From NCBI GenBank assembly GCA_905212395.1, contig CAJMEI010000038.1, positions 1 to 8,633 of the forward strand: a stretch of 8,633 nt of DNA. The letters run 5' to 3'. Below the pieces are notes generated by a model that saw only the letters and a program-made list of their open reading frames with translations, was not told the origin of the DNA and did not search any database. Positions 1-6,026 of the stretch are shown piece after piece (position 1 is the stretch's first letter; each line of letters begins with the position of its first letter). This DNA comes from an uncultured Christensenella sp. Lineage in GTDB: Bacteria; Bacillota; Clostridia; Christensenellales; Borkfalkiaceae. The position numbers and the translations under genes are program-made.

Positions 1-29
1 CTGTTTATATAAACGTATTTATAAATATA

Positions 30-63
30 ACGCATTTTACTTATAAAGAGTTAAAAAATGCGT
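30..63. terminator. AT-rich hairpin downstream of the ROK gene
   Basis: A 9-bp inverted repeat, ACGCATTTT (30-38) and AAAATGCGT (55-63), lies about 45 bases past the stop of the minus-strand ROK gene. It could end that transcript, but there is no clear T-tract and the stem is AT-rich. The rest of positions 1-108 shows nothing I recognise. Confidence 0.3.
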
Positions 64-108
64 CTATATATCGATTTTATGCAAATATTACCTTTAAAAA
101 ATAAGACA

Positions 109-1044
109 TTACATAATTAAAGCGCACGCGCCAAGTAATCCTGCTTTATTTTTTAAACTTGCAACGTTTAATTCTACCTTAGGACCTTTATCGCCCGCAA
201 AAATCATTTTGTTTAATCTTTCCCTTAACGGATTAACTAAATTATCCCCTTCGTTGCTTATTCCTCCCCCTAAAAGTATTATTTGAGGTCTAAACACGTT
301 TGCAACGTTTACCAAACCTACGGCAACGTAGTCCAAATATTCTTCTACTACTTTTTTTGCCGTTTCGTCTATTAAAGCGTACTTAAAAGCAGTTGCGCCG
401 TCTATTTGGTCAAGTCCTACGTTCCATAAAACGCTGTTTTTGTTTTGCTCCATTTTTTCTTTCGTAAGTTTAATTAACGCGCTTGCGGAAGCGTAAGCTT
501 CGTAACAACCTTTAAGTCCGCAAGTGCATTGATTTCCGTTTACGTTAATTATCATATGCCCTATTTCCGCGCCTGCCGAACGGTTACCCGCAAAAATTTT
601 GCCGTTTATTATAATTCCACCGCCTACGCCCGTACCTAAGGTAATTAAAACGCTGTCTTTATAATTTTTCCCCGCGCCGAATTTCGCTTCCCCGAGAGCC
701 GCAACGTTTGCGTCGTTACCGATAACTACGGGGATTTTTAATTCTTGCATAACGGCGTTTTTAAGATTAAAATTTTCAAAACCCAAATTTCCCGCAAAAA
801 TTACTTCCCCACTCGACGAATCTATCATTCCGGGAACGCCTATTCCCATACCGCGACAATCGGTGAGTTTAATCTTTAATTTAACGCATAAAAATCTAGC
901 GAGAGTACAAATATTTTCTACAATCTTACCGTTTCCCGCCTGTACTTGCGTGGGCACGCTTTCTTGCGCTAAAATTTCGCCTTTTTCGTTACAAATTCCG
1001 CCTTTTATAAACGTTCCGCCTAAATCTATTCCCAAATAAAACAT
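109..1044 (-). CDS. ROK-family sugar kinase (glucokinase-like)
   Basis: This 311-residue protein should phosphorylate a hexose or amino sugar with ATP in the cytoplasm. The N-terminal phosphate-binding motif DLGGT is at residues 7-11. The putative catalytic Asp is in GNDAN (D111), a glycine-rich GTGVGGG loop is at 137-143, and ExGH is at 160-163. The ROK zinc motif CTCGLKGC (C173, C175, C180) follows, with H163 the expected fourth ligand. The length matches stand-alone ROK kinases. There is no N-terminal helix-turn-helix, so it is an enzyme rather than a NagC/XylR-type repressor. The start has AGGGAA just upstream. The gene is AT-rich with many NCG codons, like the next gene, and is probably host chromosome. 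The sequence alone does not fix the sugar: glucose, N-acetylmannosamine and fructose kinases share these motifs. Confidence 0.93.
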   Translation of the reverse strand: MFYLGIDLGGTFIKGGICNEKGEILAQESVPTQVQAGNGKIVENICTLARFLCVKLKIKLTDCRGMGIGVPGMIDSSSGEVIFAGNLGFENFNLKNAVMQELKIPVVIGNDANVAALGEAKFGAGKNYKDSVLITLGTGVGGGIIINGKIFAGNRSAGAEIGHMIINVNGNQCTCGLKGCYEAYASASALIKLTKEKMEQNKNSVLWNVGLDQIDGATAFKYALIDETAKKVVEEYLDYVAVGLVNVANVFRPQIILLGGGISNEGDNLVNPLRERLNKMIFAGDKGPKVELNVASLKNKAGLLGACALIM

Positions 1045-1073
1045 ATCGCTTTCCCTTAATTATATTTTAATAT

Positions 1074-1102
1074 ATTATATAGTAAAGTTTAAATAAACGC
1101 AA
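1074..1102 (-). promoter_or_regulatory. Sigma-A-type promoter of the ROK gene
   Basis: On the minus strand TTGCGT (1097-1102) and TATAAT (1074-1079) are separated by 17 bases. The -10 hexamer is perfect and lies about 30 bases upstream of the start codon. Confidence 0.6.
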
Positions 1103-1149
1103 TAAATTTTAAAATATTCAAAATATTATCTTATTTTTTTAAAAAACTA

Positions 1150-1178
1150 TTTACAAAAGTAAAAATTTTTGGTATCAT
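1150..1178 (+). promoter_or_regulatory. Probable promoter of the membrane protein gene
   Basis: TTTACA (1150-1155) and TATCAT (1173-1178) are 17 bases apart, about 45 bases before the start codon at 1224. A TATAAA-like element slightly downstream is an alternative -10. The stretch between the two divergent genes is otherwise very AT-rich. Confidence 0.45.
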
Positions 1179-1223
1179 TTAAATACTATTGATATAAATA
1201 GCTTTTTAGGAGGCGGTCATACA

Positions 1224-1874
1224 ATGACAAAAAAATCCACAGTAAGAACTATTATAATTATCGTTTTATGCGCTCTAATTTTGTTACCTTTATTTTTCGG
1301 ATTACTCCGCGCTATGACAAACGGCAATGGCGCGTTATCGGAATTTTTTGCAAAGGCTAATTTAGACTTTTGGAGAGTAGAATATAAGTATAATCTCGGC
1401 AGTTTTAAAATAGATAATGACCCCGATTATTACAATGCGGTAGCTAATAGACAAAATACTTCTTACGGTTTATTTTCCACTATGGGAATTACCAAAGCTT
1501 CTTGCGACTTTTTATACGCTAAAGGCGGAGTTTTTGGTCTTGCAACGCTTACCAGAGTTTTAGTAGTCATAACCACTATTTTCGCTATCGGCTTAATAAT
1601 TATAGAAGTTTTCCGTTTCTTCGGTAAACATTTTAACGTTTTAGAAAACGCTTTAAGCTATGTGGTTTTATTTTTAGGAATTATAACTACGGTAATGAGC
1701 ATTTTCTTCTTTGTAGGCACTACTTGCAAGATGTTAAAATCCGACTATATGGAACACAGTATGAAGTTTGTTGCAAGCTTAGGTTGGTATTTAGGAACGT
1801 TGCTTCCTATTGTGCTAGGCATATTCGTAATTTCTACAAAACCCTACGAAATTAAAACAAAAGATGAAGAGTAA
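1224..1874 (+). CDS. Four-helix integral membrane protein of unknown function
   Basis: I do not recognise this 216-residue protein. It has four strongly hydrophobic segments, at about residues 10-28, 108-130, 143-166 and 183-204. A roughly 75-residue loop between the first and second (31-105) is rich in Asn, Asp and Tyr and is probably outside the cell. Positively charged residues precede the first helix (KK at 3-4, R8), which fits a cytoplasmic N-terminus. The C-terminus ends in an acidic tail (KTKDEE). A near-perfect ribosome binding site, AGGAGG, lies 10 bases before the ATG. Base composition resembles the ROK gene, so it is probably host. It stands alone, with a terminator downstream. Confidence 0.85.
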   Translation: MTKKSTVRTIIIIVLCALILLPLFFGLLRAMTNGNGALSEFFAKANLDFWRVEYKYNLGSFKIDNDPDYYNAVANRQNTSYGLFSTMGITKASCDFLYAKGGVFGLATLTRVLVVITTIFAIGLIIIEVFRFFGKHFNVLENALSYVVLFLGIITTVMSIFFFVGTTCKMLKSDYMEHSMKFVASLGWYLGTLLPIVLGIFVISTKPYEIKTKDEE

Positions 1875-1904
1875 TAAAATATAATAATTTTAGCGACGCT
1901 TAAA

Positions 1905-1943
1905 TGAAATGCGCCCCAAATGTTAAATACTCTTGGGGAATTT
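1905..1943 (+). repeat. Left copy of an inverted hairpin repeat
   Basis: The copy reads TGAAATGCGCCCCAAA (1905-1920), then a short variable middle, then GGGGAATTT (1935-1943). CCCCAA (1914-1919) pairs with TTGGGG (1933-1938), giving a hairpin. Both conserved ends recur, reverse-complemented and perfect, at 7873-7888 and 7835-7843. The copy starts 30 bases after the stop of the membrane protein gene and ends 50 bases before the reconstructed 3' end of the recombinase. Confidence 0.8.
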
Positions 1944-1944
1944 G

Positions 1945-1979
1945 CGGGTAGGTAGGTTTTAACTGCCTACCCGTTTTTT
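1945..1979 (+). terminator. Rho-independent terminator after the membrane protein gene
   Basis: CGGGTAGG (1945-1952) pairs with CCTACCCG (1966-1973), and TTTTTT follows (1974-1979). It ends plus-strand transcription just before the convergent recombinase gene. The reverse strand has no T-tract, so the recombinase transcript has no clear terminator of its own here. Confidence 0.85.
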
Positions 1980-1993
1980 GTTCCCTGTGCTTT

Positions 1994-3643
1994 TTATGAC
2001 ACGTCGTACTGCGGGAGACGGATTGCCCCTACAAACTTGTAGATGATTTTCACTTCCTGCATTTTTCTGCCCGCATACCATTCCGTTTCGGATATAATGA
2101 TTTTCTCCACGAAACTGTTGAGAATTTCGGGCGTCAGTTCCCGTATCTAGGAATAGGTCTTTACCATTTTAAGGAACTTGGACAGTTTTTCTTCGTCTTG
2201 CTCGGAATCGGTCAGGCTCCGCTTTAAATCCTGCATCTGCCTTTTTAATTCCTGTCCCTCGTCCTCGTAGGATTTCACAAGAAAATCAAACCTCTCATCG
2301 GTAATTCTGCCGTTTACGTTGTCTTCGTAAAGTTTGCGGATAATCCTGCCGATTTCGTCTTGTCGGTCGCTAAGCCGTTTCAACTCGGCTTTCGCTCTCG
2401 CCTGAAACTTTTCCGTTTCTTTTTTCGATCCCGACAGGTATTCGTCCACAAACTCCTTTTCGTGTAAAATAACGTATTCGCAAACCTTGTGCAAATCGCA
2501 TTGTACAACCCGTTCGAGGTCGGATACCAAAATCCGATGACTACTGCACAATCCTTTTTTCTTCTTGCGATAGGTAGCGCAAGTGAAATTATCCATATTT
2601 CTGTGCTTTGCCACCCGTTGAATGGTAAGTCTGTTTCCGCAGTCGGCGCAATAGAGCAATCCCGAAAACATATTCGGCTCGTTGAATTTCGTGTATGCCC
2701 GTTTGGTCTTTCGCATTTGCTGTACCGTTTCAAAGGTCTTTCCGTCTATGATCGGCTCTTGCGTATTCTCGCAGATAACCCATTGGTCTTTGGGTAAACG
2801 CACCTGTTTTTTGTTCTTGAACGACTTTTTGGTCGTCTGAAAGTTTACCGTATGACCGGCATAGGCTATCTGGTCAAGAATGCCTTTTACGCTTGCAACG
2901 CTCCATATTTCGGGAAATTCGCTTAATCGGTGAATTTTTCTGCCGCGATGAAGATTGTATAACTGCGGCGTTTCAACTTTTTCTTCCGTCAACTTTCTTG
3001 CGATTTCCGGCATACGCATTCCGTCCACGAACATCTGAAAAATTCGTTTCACCGTTTCGGCGGCTTCTTCGTCGATGATCCATTTTTCCTTGTCGTTCGG
3101 ATCTTTGATATACCCGAACGGGGGATTGGAAGAAAGGTGTTTGCCCGAATTGCCCTTTGCCTTGAATACGGCGCGGATTTTCTTGCTCGTATCCTTTGCG
3201 TACCACTCGTTGAACACATTCTTAAACGGCGTTAAGTCGTTTTCCGTCTGTACGTTGCTGTCAACGCCGTCGTTTACGGCGATAAACCGCACGTTGCAGT
3301 TCCCGAAATAAATCTCCGTGTAATAACCGACCATTATGTAGTCTCTGCCGAATCGGGACATATCCTTGACGATAACCGTTCTGATTTTTCCTTCTTCCAC
3401 GTCCGACATCATTCTCTGAAAGTCGGGGCGGTTGAAATTCGTTCCCGAATAGCCGTCGTCCACATAAAACTCGGTGTTCGTAAAGCCGTGTTCTTTGGCG
3501 TATTTTGCAAGCATTTCCTTTTGATGAACGATACTGTTGCTGTCGCCGACGAGTTCATCGTCTTTGGAAAGGCGACAGTAGAGAGCGGTGACATCACCTC
3601 CGTAATTGTAATTTCTGTTTTTTATCGCTATTTGTCCTAACAT
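1994..3643 (-). pseudogene. Large serine recombinase (Tn4451/TnpX-type), interrupted by an amber stop
   Basis: This is a site-specific recombinase for excision and integration of the element. The open frame is 498 residues, ending in TAG at 2147-2149. The resolvase domain has the catalytic serine in YCRLS (S26), the YSGTNF motif (65-70) and KDMSRFGRD (93-101). A recombinase domain spans about 155-310. Four cysteines (C332, C335, C355, C366) form a zinc ribbon, and a coiled coil follows (about 400-490). Past the TAG the same frame stays open for 50 codons, beginning IRELTPEILNSF and ending in TAA at 1994-1996. That is the usual C-terminal block of the family (DUF4368-like), and restoring it gives about 549 residues, a normal length. 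GGAGG lies 8 bases before the ATG and overlaps the end of the TnpW-like gene, so translation is probably coupled. The truncated protein keeps the catalytic and DNA-binding parts, so loss of function is likely but not proven. Confidence 0.88.
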
Positions 3644-3644
3644 C

Positions 3645-3863
3645 TTACTTACCTCCGTTAAAAGGCAAACAGCGAGTTCGTTCCGTTTGTTCCCTTATCA
3701 TCCCGTCTCTTCGTCGGGATATAAGTCTTTTCATAATATCCAGCGGCGTATCCGTCGCATTTTTCATTTCTTCGGCTACAACGACGTACGTCTTGTCGCC
3801 GATAACGTGGTATTCTACCCGCTCATACGGCAGGTTATTGGTTTTTGCTTCGTTTTCCGTAAT
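3645..3863 (-). CDS. TnpW-like small protein, probable ATT start
   Basis: This 72-codon frame lies directly upstream of the recombinase and ends 2 bases before its start codon. The core reads VEYHVIGDKTYVVVAEE, then DTPLDIMKRLI. That pattern (IGxxTYxV, then a spaced KRLI) resembles transposon-encoded TnpW-type proteins that sit beside these recombinases; the role of that family is unclear. The frame has no ATG, GTG or TTG at its beginning. Instead AAGGAG is followed, six bases later, by ATT-ACG-GAA-AAC (3863 downward). An ATG there would give a typical MTENE beginning. Upstream the frame stays open to a stop near the preceding gene but offers no better start. ATT either acts as a rare initiation codon or is a G-to-T mutation of ATG. 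The family assignment rests on pattern memory. Confidence 0.6.
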   Translation of the reverse strand: MTENEAKTNNLPYERVEYHVIGDKTYVVVAEEMKNATDTPLDIMKRLISRRRDGMIREQTERTRCLPFNGGK

Positions 3864-3913
3864 TTTAATCTCCTTATCATTGATTTCAATTACGCAAAAC
3901 GGCAGGAAATAGG

Positions 3914-4153
3914 TTACGGCAAATCAGTAGTCAAAGTGCCGTTTTCTTTCTTTTTCTTCAAAGCCTCGTATCCCTCTTTGATGAGGCGGACTTTGGTTAT
4001 ATCGTTTTCTTCGAGAAATTCGTTTATTTCATAAAAAAGCGCTCTCGGTATCATCGTGCCGATGTTTCCGCTTGCCTGTTTTCTCTTTTCCTTATTCTTT
4101 TCTTCATACTTCCTGCGCGTCTTGCGTACAGGCGTATCTTCCTTTCTTTCCAT
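3914..4153 (-). CDS. Small ribbon-helix-helix-like protein of the mobile element
   Basis: This is a 79-residue basic protein. The first 28 residues are highly charged (RKTRRKYEEKNKEKRK). They are followed by a predicted strand, GTMIPR (32-37), and two helices: FYEINEFLEEN (40-50) and TKVRLIKEGYEALK (53-66). This order fits a ribbon-helix-helix DNA-binding fold such as Arc/CopG or MobC-type proteins. Small proteins of this kind commonly lie between the relaxase and recombinase genes in Firmicutes elements, where an accessory or autorepressor role is plausible. GGAGG lies 9 bases before the ATG. The gene has its own promoter with a small palindrome at the expected transcription start, which would suit autoregulation. 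The exact target is not shown by the sequence. Confidence 0.75.
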   Translation of the reverse strand: MERKEDTPVRKTRRKYEEKNKEKRKQASGNIGTMIPRALFYEINEFLEENDITKVRLIKEGYEALKKKKENGTLTTDLP

Positions 4154-4180
4154 TACGCTTAACCTCCGAAATTATATTCT

Positions 4181-4222
4181 CGTATTGATACGTATTTTAT
4201 CTTGTTTCAGATAAAAAGTCAA
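4181..4222 (-). promoter_or_regulatory. Promoter and operator for the RHH-TnpW-recombinase genes
   Basis: On the minus strand TTGACT (4217-4222) and TAAAAT (4194-4199) are 17 bases apart. The palindrome CGTAT-TG-ATACG (4181-4192) covers the predicted start of transcription, and ATACG also recurs as a direct repeat. Such a site is well placed for repression by the adjacent RHH-like protein; that link is inference. This promoter uncouples these genes from mob. Confidence 0.65.
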
Positions 4223-4260
4223 GCTCGGATGGGGAGTAACGGGAAGGTAGCCCTTTAATT

Positions 4261-5292
4261 TTACTTATAATTGTTGTTTTTGTTGTGTCTTTCGTATTCT
4301 CTCCGTTCTTCTTCGATTTCCCGTTCAATCTGTTGCAGGCGCGGAATCCGCATCGTTACGTCCGGCGTGAACATAGAGAGAACGGAGTCAAAGAAACTGC
4401 CGATGGTTTTCGGCTTGCCTTGGCTTATGCGCCTGTACTCCGTAGGGTTCGTTCTTGCAAGAGTTTTCCCGACGCGGGCGTAATGCGAATCGCTGTCTTT
4501 TTCCTGTTGCAGAGTTTCCGCTTTCTTTGCATATTCGAGCGTTTCGCCCATAGACCTGTCAAGCCTTTTTGTCAGGTCTTTGTTCTCTGCCGTTAAGGCA
4601 ACGACCTGTTCTTGCAGCCGTCCGCGCTTACGGGGAATATCCCCGTTTTTCGCCTCGGCAAGAGCGTCTGCGTAAACCTGATTTTCTTGCCGTATCGCCT
4701 CGGCTTGTTCGATTATCTTTTTCGCCTTGAACTCTGCTGTGGAAAGGTGCTTTGCCTGACTGCCTTCCTTTCCGCGTTGTAAGCCGTACTTCTTTCCGAC
4801 GGATTCATAAAAGTCCGTTTGCAGTTGTTGTAATTTCGATTTGTCGAACAACTCTTTACTGCAAAGCCTTCCGTCTGGCGTGATAGGAACAAGATTGAGG
4901 TGCATATGCGGCGTGGATTCGTCCATGTGAATTACCGCCGATATTACGTTTTCCGTTCCGTATCTATCTTCAAAGAACTTGGTGCAGTCCGAAAAGAAGT
5001 TGTATTGCGATAATTTCGATAGTCCGTCAAAGAACGCTTTATCTGCGCCCACGACAATAGAGTTCATCACGACCGCGTCTTTGCGCGGAGAGAGATTTAA
5101 CTCGGTTATTCTCTGATTGATGAACTCGGTGTACGTTCCGTCGGGGTTGTGCATATGATAATTGTCATTTGTCTTTGAACTGTCTATCTGCGGATTGTCC
5201 GGCTTATAATTCTCGTCCCGTTCGTTTTCCCGTTCGATGGGGGCGACGTCTTGCTTATGGTATTTTTCCATATGACATACTAAATAAGAAAT
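4261..5292 (-). CDS. MobV-type relaxase (Mob/Pre family), probable ATT start
   Basis: The relaxase nicks the element at oriT and pilots single-stranded DNA to a recipient, using a conjugation machine supplied by another element. From the start chosen here it has 343 residues. The HUH motif HMDESTPHMHL gives the metal-binding histidines, at about residues 122-131. NYHMHN near residues 44-49 lies where MobV proteins carry their first motif. The second half is Lys/Glu-rich and probably coiled coil. An ATG start exists at 5382, but it runs through the oriT-side dyad and adds 30 unfamiliar residues. The frame's best ribosome site, AAGGAGG (5301-5307), is followed 8 bases later by ATT-TCT-TAT, giving ISYLVCHMEKY, the expected beginning for this family. 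The next ATG (5271) has no ribosome site. I therefore favour ATT at 5292, natural or a mutated ATG. Confidence 0.85.
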   Translation of the reverse strand: MSYLVCHMEKYHKQDVAPIERENERDENYKPDNPQIDSSKTNDNYHMHNPDGTYTEFINQRITELNLSPRKDAVVMNSIVVGADKAFFDGLSKLSQYNFFSDCTKFFEDRYGTENVISAVIHMDESTPHMHLNLVPITPDGRLCSKELFDKSKLQQLQTDFYESVGKKYGLQRGKEGSQAKHLSTAEFKAKKIIEQAEAIRQENQVYADALAEAKNGDIPRKRGRLQEQVVALTAENKDLTKRLDRSMGETLEYAKKAETLQQEKDSDSHYARVGKTLARTNPTEYRRISQGKPKTIGSFFDSVLSMFTPDVTMRIPRLQQIEREIEEERREYERHNKNNNYK

Positions 5293-5329
5293 TGTGGTTT
5301 CCTCCTTAATTTTAATTTTCGTTAGCCGT

Positions 5330-5440
5330 TGGGCAAAGTGCATAGTAGAGAGTGTCTGCCACTGTGATTTTTTAGTGGACATTCAGCCTCGCAGAGCCCA
5401 CTACTTCGGAATCGAAGTATAGTGGGCTACACTTTGCCCA
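5330..5440. other. oriT-like region upstream of mob
   Basis: The dyad AGCCCACTACTTCG (5395-5408) pairs with CGAAGTATAGTGGGCT (5413-5428), with a 2-base bulge. An 11-bp perfect inverted repeat, TGGGCAAAGTG (5330-5340) and CACTTTGCCCA (5430-5440), encloses it. Plus-strand AAGTATAGTGGGCTACACTT (5416-5435) strongly resembles the pMV158-type RSA origin, in which MobM is recalled to nick within TAGTGTG/TTA. By analogy the nick would fall in TAGTGGG/CTA. Location beside the relaxase start is as expected. The nick position is inference. Confidence 0.65.
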
Positions 5441-5486
5441 AACTGTTCTCTTTTTACTTCCCGTTTGCTTCCAAAGTTGCGCCCGC

Positions 5487-5593
5487 TTATGGCGGACGAC
5501 ATTGCTCGTAGTTTTTCATATAACCTCCCGATTTTTGGCGTGAAAAAGGTCGTTGATTTTTCTTCATCACCGACCTAAGATGCGTTTCGGCAT
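5487..5593 (-). other. Two overlapping mini-ORFs before mob
   Basis: An 8-codon ORF, MPKRILGR (5567-5593), ends in TGATG and overlaps the ATG of a 26-codon ORF (5487-5567) that starts MKKNQRPFSR and ends NYEQCRPP. A GGGAGG (5524-5529) also precedes an internal ATG of the second ORF. A third frame stays open through 5400-5577 without a start. None matches a family I know. They may be leader peptides, remnants or chance. Confidence 0.25.
5543..5576 (-). terminator. Second minus-strand terminator upstream of mob
   Basis: On the minus strand AGGTCGGTGAT (5566-5576) pairs with ATCAACGACCT (5547-5557), with one mismatch, and a short T-run follows (complement of 5543-5546). It lies between the attenuator-like terminator and oriT. 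It could end a lost cargo transcript or limit readthrough into mob. Confidence 0.6.
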
Positions 5594-5627
5594 AAGCCTT
5601 AACGCGGTATTAAATTGTCTGTTCTTC

Positions 5628-5647
5628 TTACATAATAAAGCCTCCTT
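5628..5647 (-). promoter_or_regulatory. Perfect ribosome binding site followed by ATG-TAA
   Basis: AAGGAGG (complement of 5641-5647) is followed after 7 bases by ATG (5631-5633) and directly by TAA (5628-5630). If the TAA were a sense codon, the frame would read only five more codons (EEQTI) to a stop at 5610-5612. This may be a start-stop element, a dead remnant of a cargo gene start, or a mutated mini-ORF. Confidence 0.55.
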
Positions 5648-5663
5648 GTTTTTGTCTGAGAAT

Positions 5664-5721
5664 AAAAAAATCCGCACGAATCTCAATCAACCGTTAAACG
5701 GTAATCTTCTTCGTGCGGATT
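5664..5721 (-). terminator. Strong terminator, probably an attenuator
   Basis: On the minus strand AATCCGCACGAA (5710-5721) pairs perfectly with TTCGTGCGGATT (5669-5680), and T-tract bases follow (complement of 5664-5670). A nested ACCGTT/AACGGT pair (5690-5695, 5697-5702) sits inside. The first arm lies within the coding region of the leader peptide, whose stop is in the loop at 5683-5685. Ribosome position on the leader would therefore control hairpin formation. Confidence 0.8.
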
Positions 5722-5793
5722 AGTTCCGCTTATTAAATTGTAGATTGTACTTAAAAAATTGTACAACAATAAAACCCACACTCCAAACCGCAT
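5683..5793 (-). CDS. 36-residue leader peptide overlapping the attenuator
   Basis: The frame reads MRFGVWVLLLYNFLS near its start, continues STIYNLISGTNPHEED, and ends TVD. A hydrophobic N-terminal half is followed by a charged tail, so it could be a small membrane peptide. I cannot match it to a named leader. The ribosome binding site is poor: the ATG lies in the loop of a hairpin, AACCG/CGGTT (about 5785-5802), so initiation may depend on RNA structure. The last third of the reading frame forms the first arm of the terminator hairpin. That is the arrangement of translational attenuators that control ribosome-protection or ABC-F resistance genes and some biosynthetic operons. Here no full-length gene follows in the next 300 bases, only mini-ORFs, oriT and mob. 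Confidence 0.5.
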   Translation of the reverse strand: MRFGVWVLLLYNFLSTIYNLISGTNPHEEDYRLTVD

Positions 5794-5988
5794 TTTTACG
5801 GTTGAAATGCCTGTCGCAGAAATTGCTCATTCTCAAATGCAACCCTATGGTAAAGCGACAGTAATTCTTCGCTACAATTCTATGCCGTAGCGATATTCAC
5901 TTCCACGTCAGGGGAAGGAATAATGGGTAAACTCCCTATAATATATATACCCACAATAGCAACAATTCAAACATACGTTCGAAGTTGT
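5794..5988 (-). promoter_or_regulatory. Structured 5' leader RNA
   Basis: Between the predicted transcription start and the leader peptide, at least four hairpin arms pair on the minus-strand RNA: TGGGTA/TACCCA (5924-5929, 5948-5953), CTTCC/GGAAG (5900-5904, 5913-5917), TCGCTAC/GTAGCGA (5869-5875, 5887-5893) and CTGTCGC/GCGACAG (5811-5817, 5855-5861). No protein frame of note runs through it. Long folded leaders of this kind usually act as cis-regulators. I do not recognise a known riboswitch class. Confidence 0.5.
5968..5981 (-). promoter_or_regulatory. LexA-like (SOS) box
   Basis: CGAACGTATGTTTG matches the Gram-positive LexA consensus CGAACRNRYGTTYC at 13 of 14 positions; the last base differs. 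It lies just downstream of the -10 element, at about +8 to +21 of the predicted transcript, where LexA binding would block transcription. No lexA gene is in the window, so it would depend on the host regulator. Confidence 0.5.
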
Positions 5989-5994
5989 ATTCTT

Positions 5995-6023
5995 ATTTTA
6001 GCATATCTTTTTCAGCGTGTCAA
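5995..6023 (-). promoter_or_regulatory. Strong sigma-A promoter driving the leader region
   Basis: On the minus strand a perfect TTGACA (6018-6023) is followed after exactly 17 bases by TAAAAT (5995-6000), with a TG two bases before the -10. The predicted start is near 5988. Transcription runs through the leader, attenuator and oriT region toward mob. Confidence 0.8.
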
Positions 6024-6026
6024 GCC

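Noticed and set aside
2147..2149. TAG reassigned to an amino acid in this organism
   Set aside because: One in-frame TAG is not evidence. The other intact genes here end in TAA or the window is too small to test reassignment; a nonsense mutation is simpler.
2380..3597. Several open frames of 61-117 codons on both strands within the recombinase gene
   Set aside because: They lie wholly inside a gene with clear family motifs, have no domain-like sequence, and arise from its codon bias.
3687..4034. Plus-strand open frame of 115 codons opposite the TnpW-like and RHH genes
   Set aside because: It is antisense to two better supported genes, is Phe/Ser-rich as expected for a shadow frame, and has no ribosome binding site.
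4271..4596. Plus-strand frames of 70 and 103 codons opposite mob
   Set aside because: They are antisense shadows of the relaxase C-terminal coding region.
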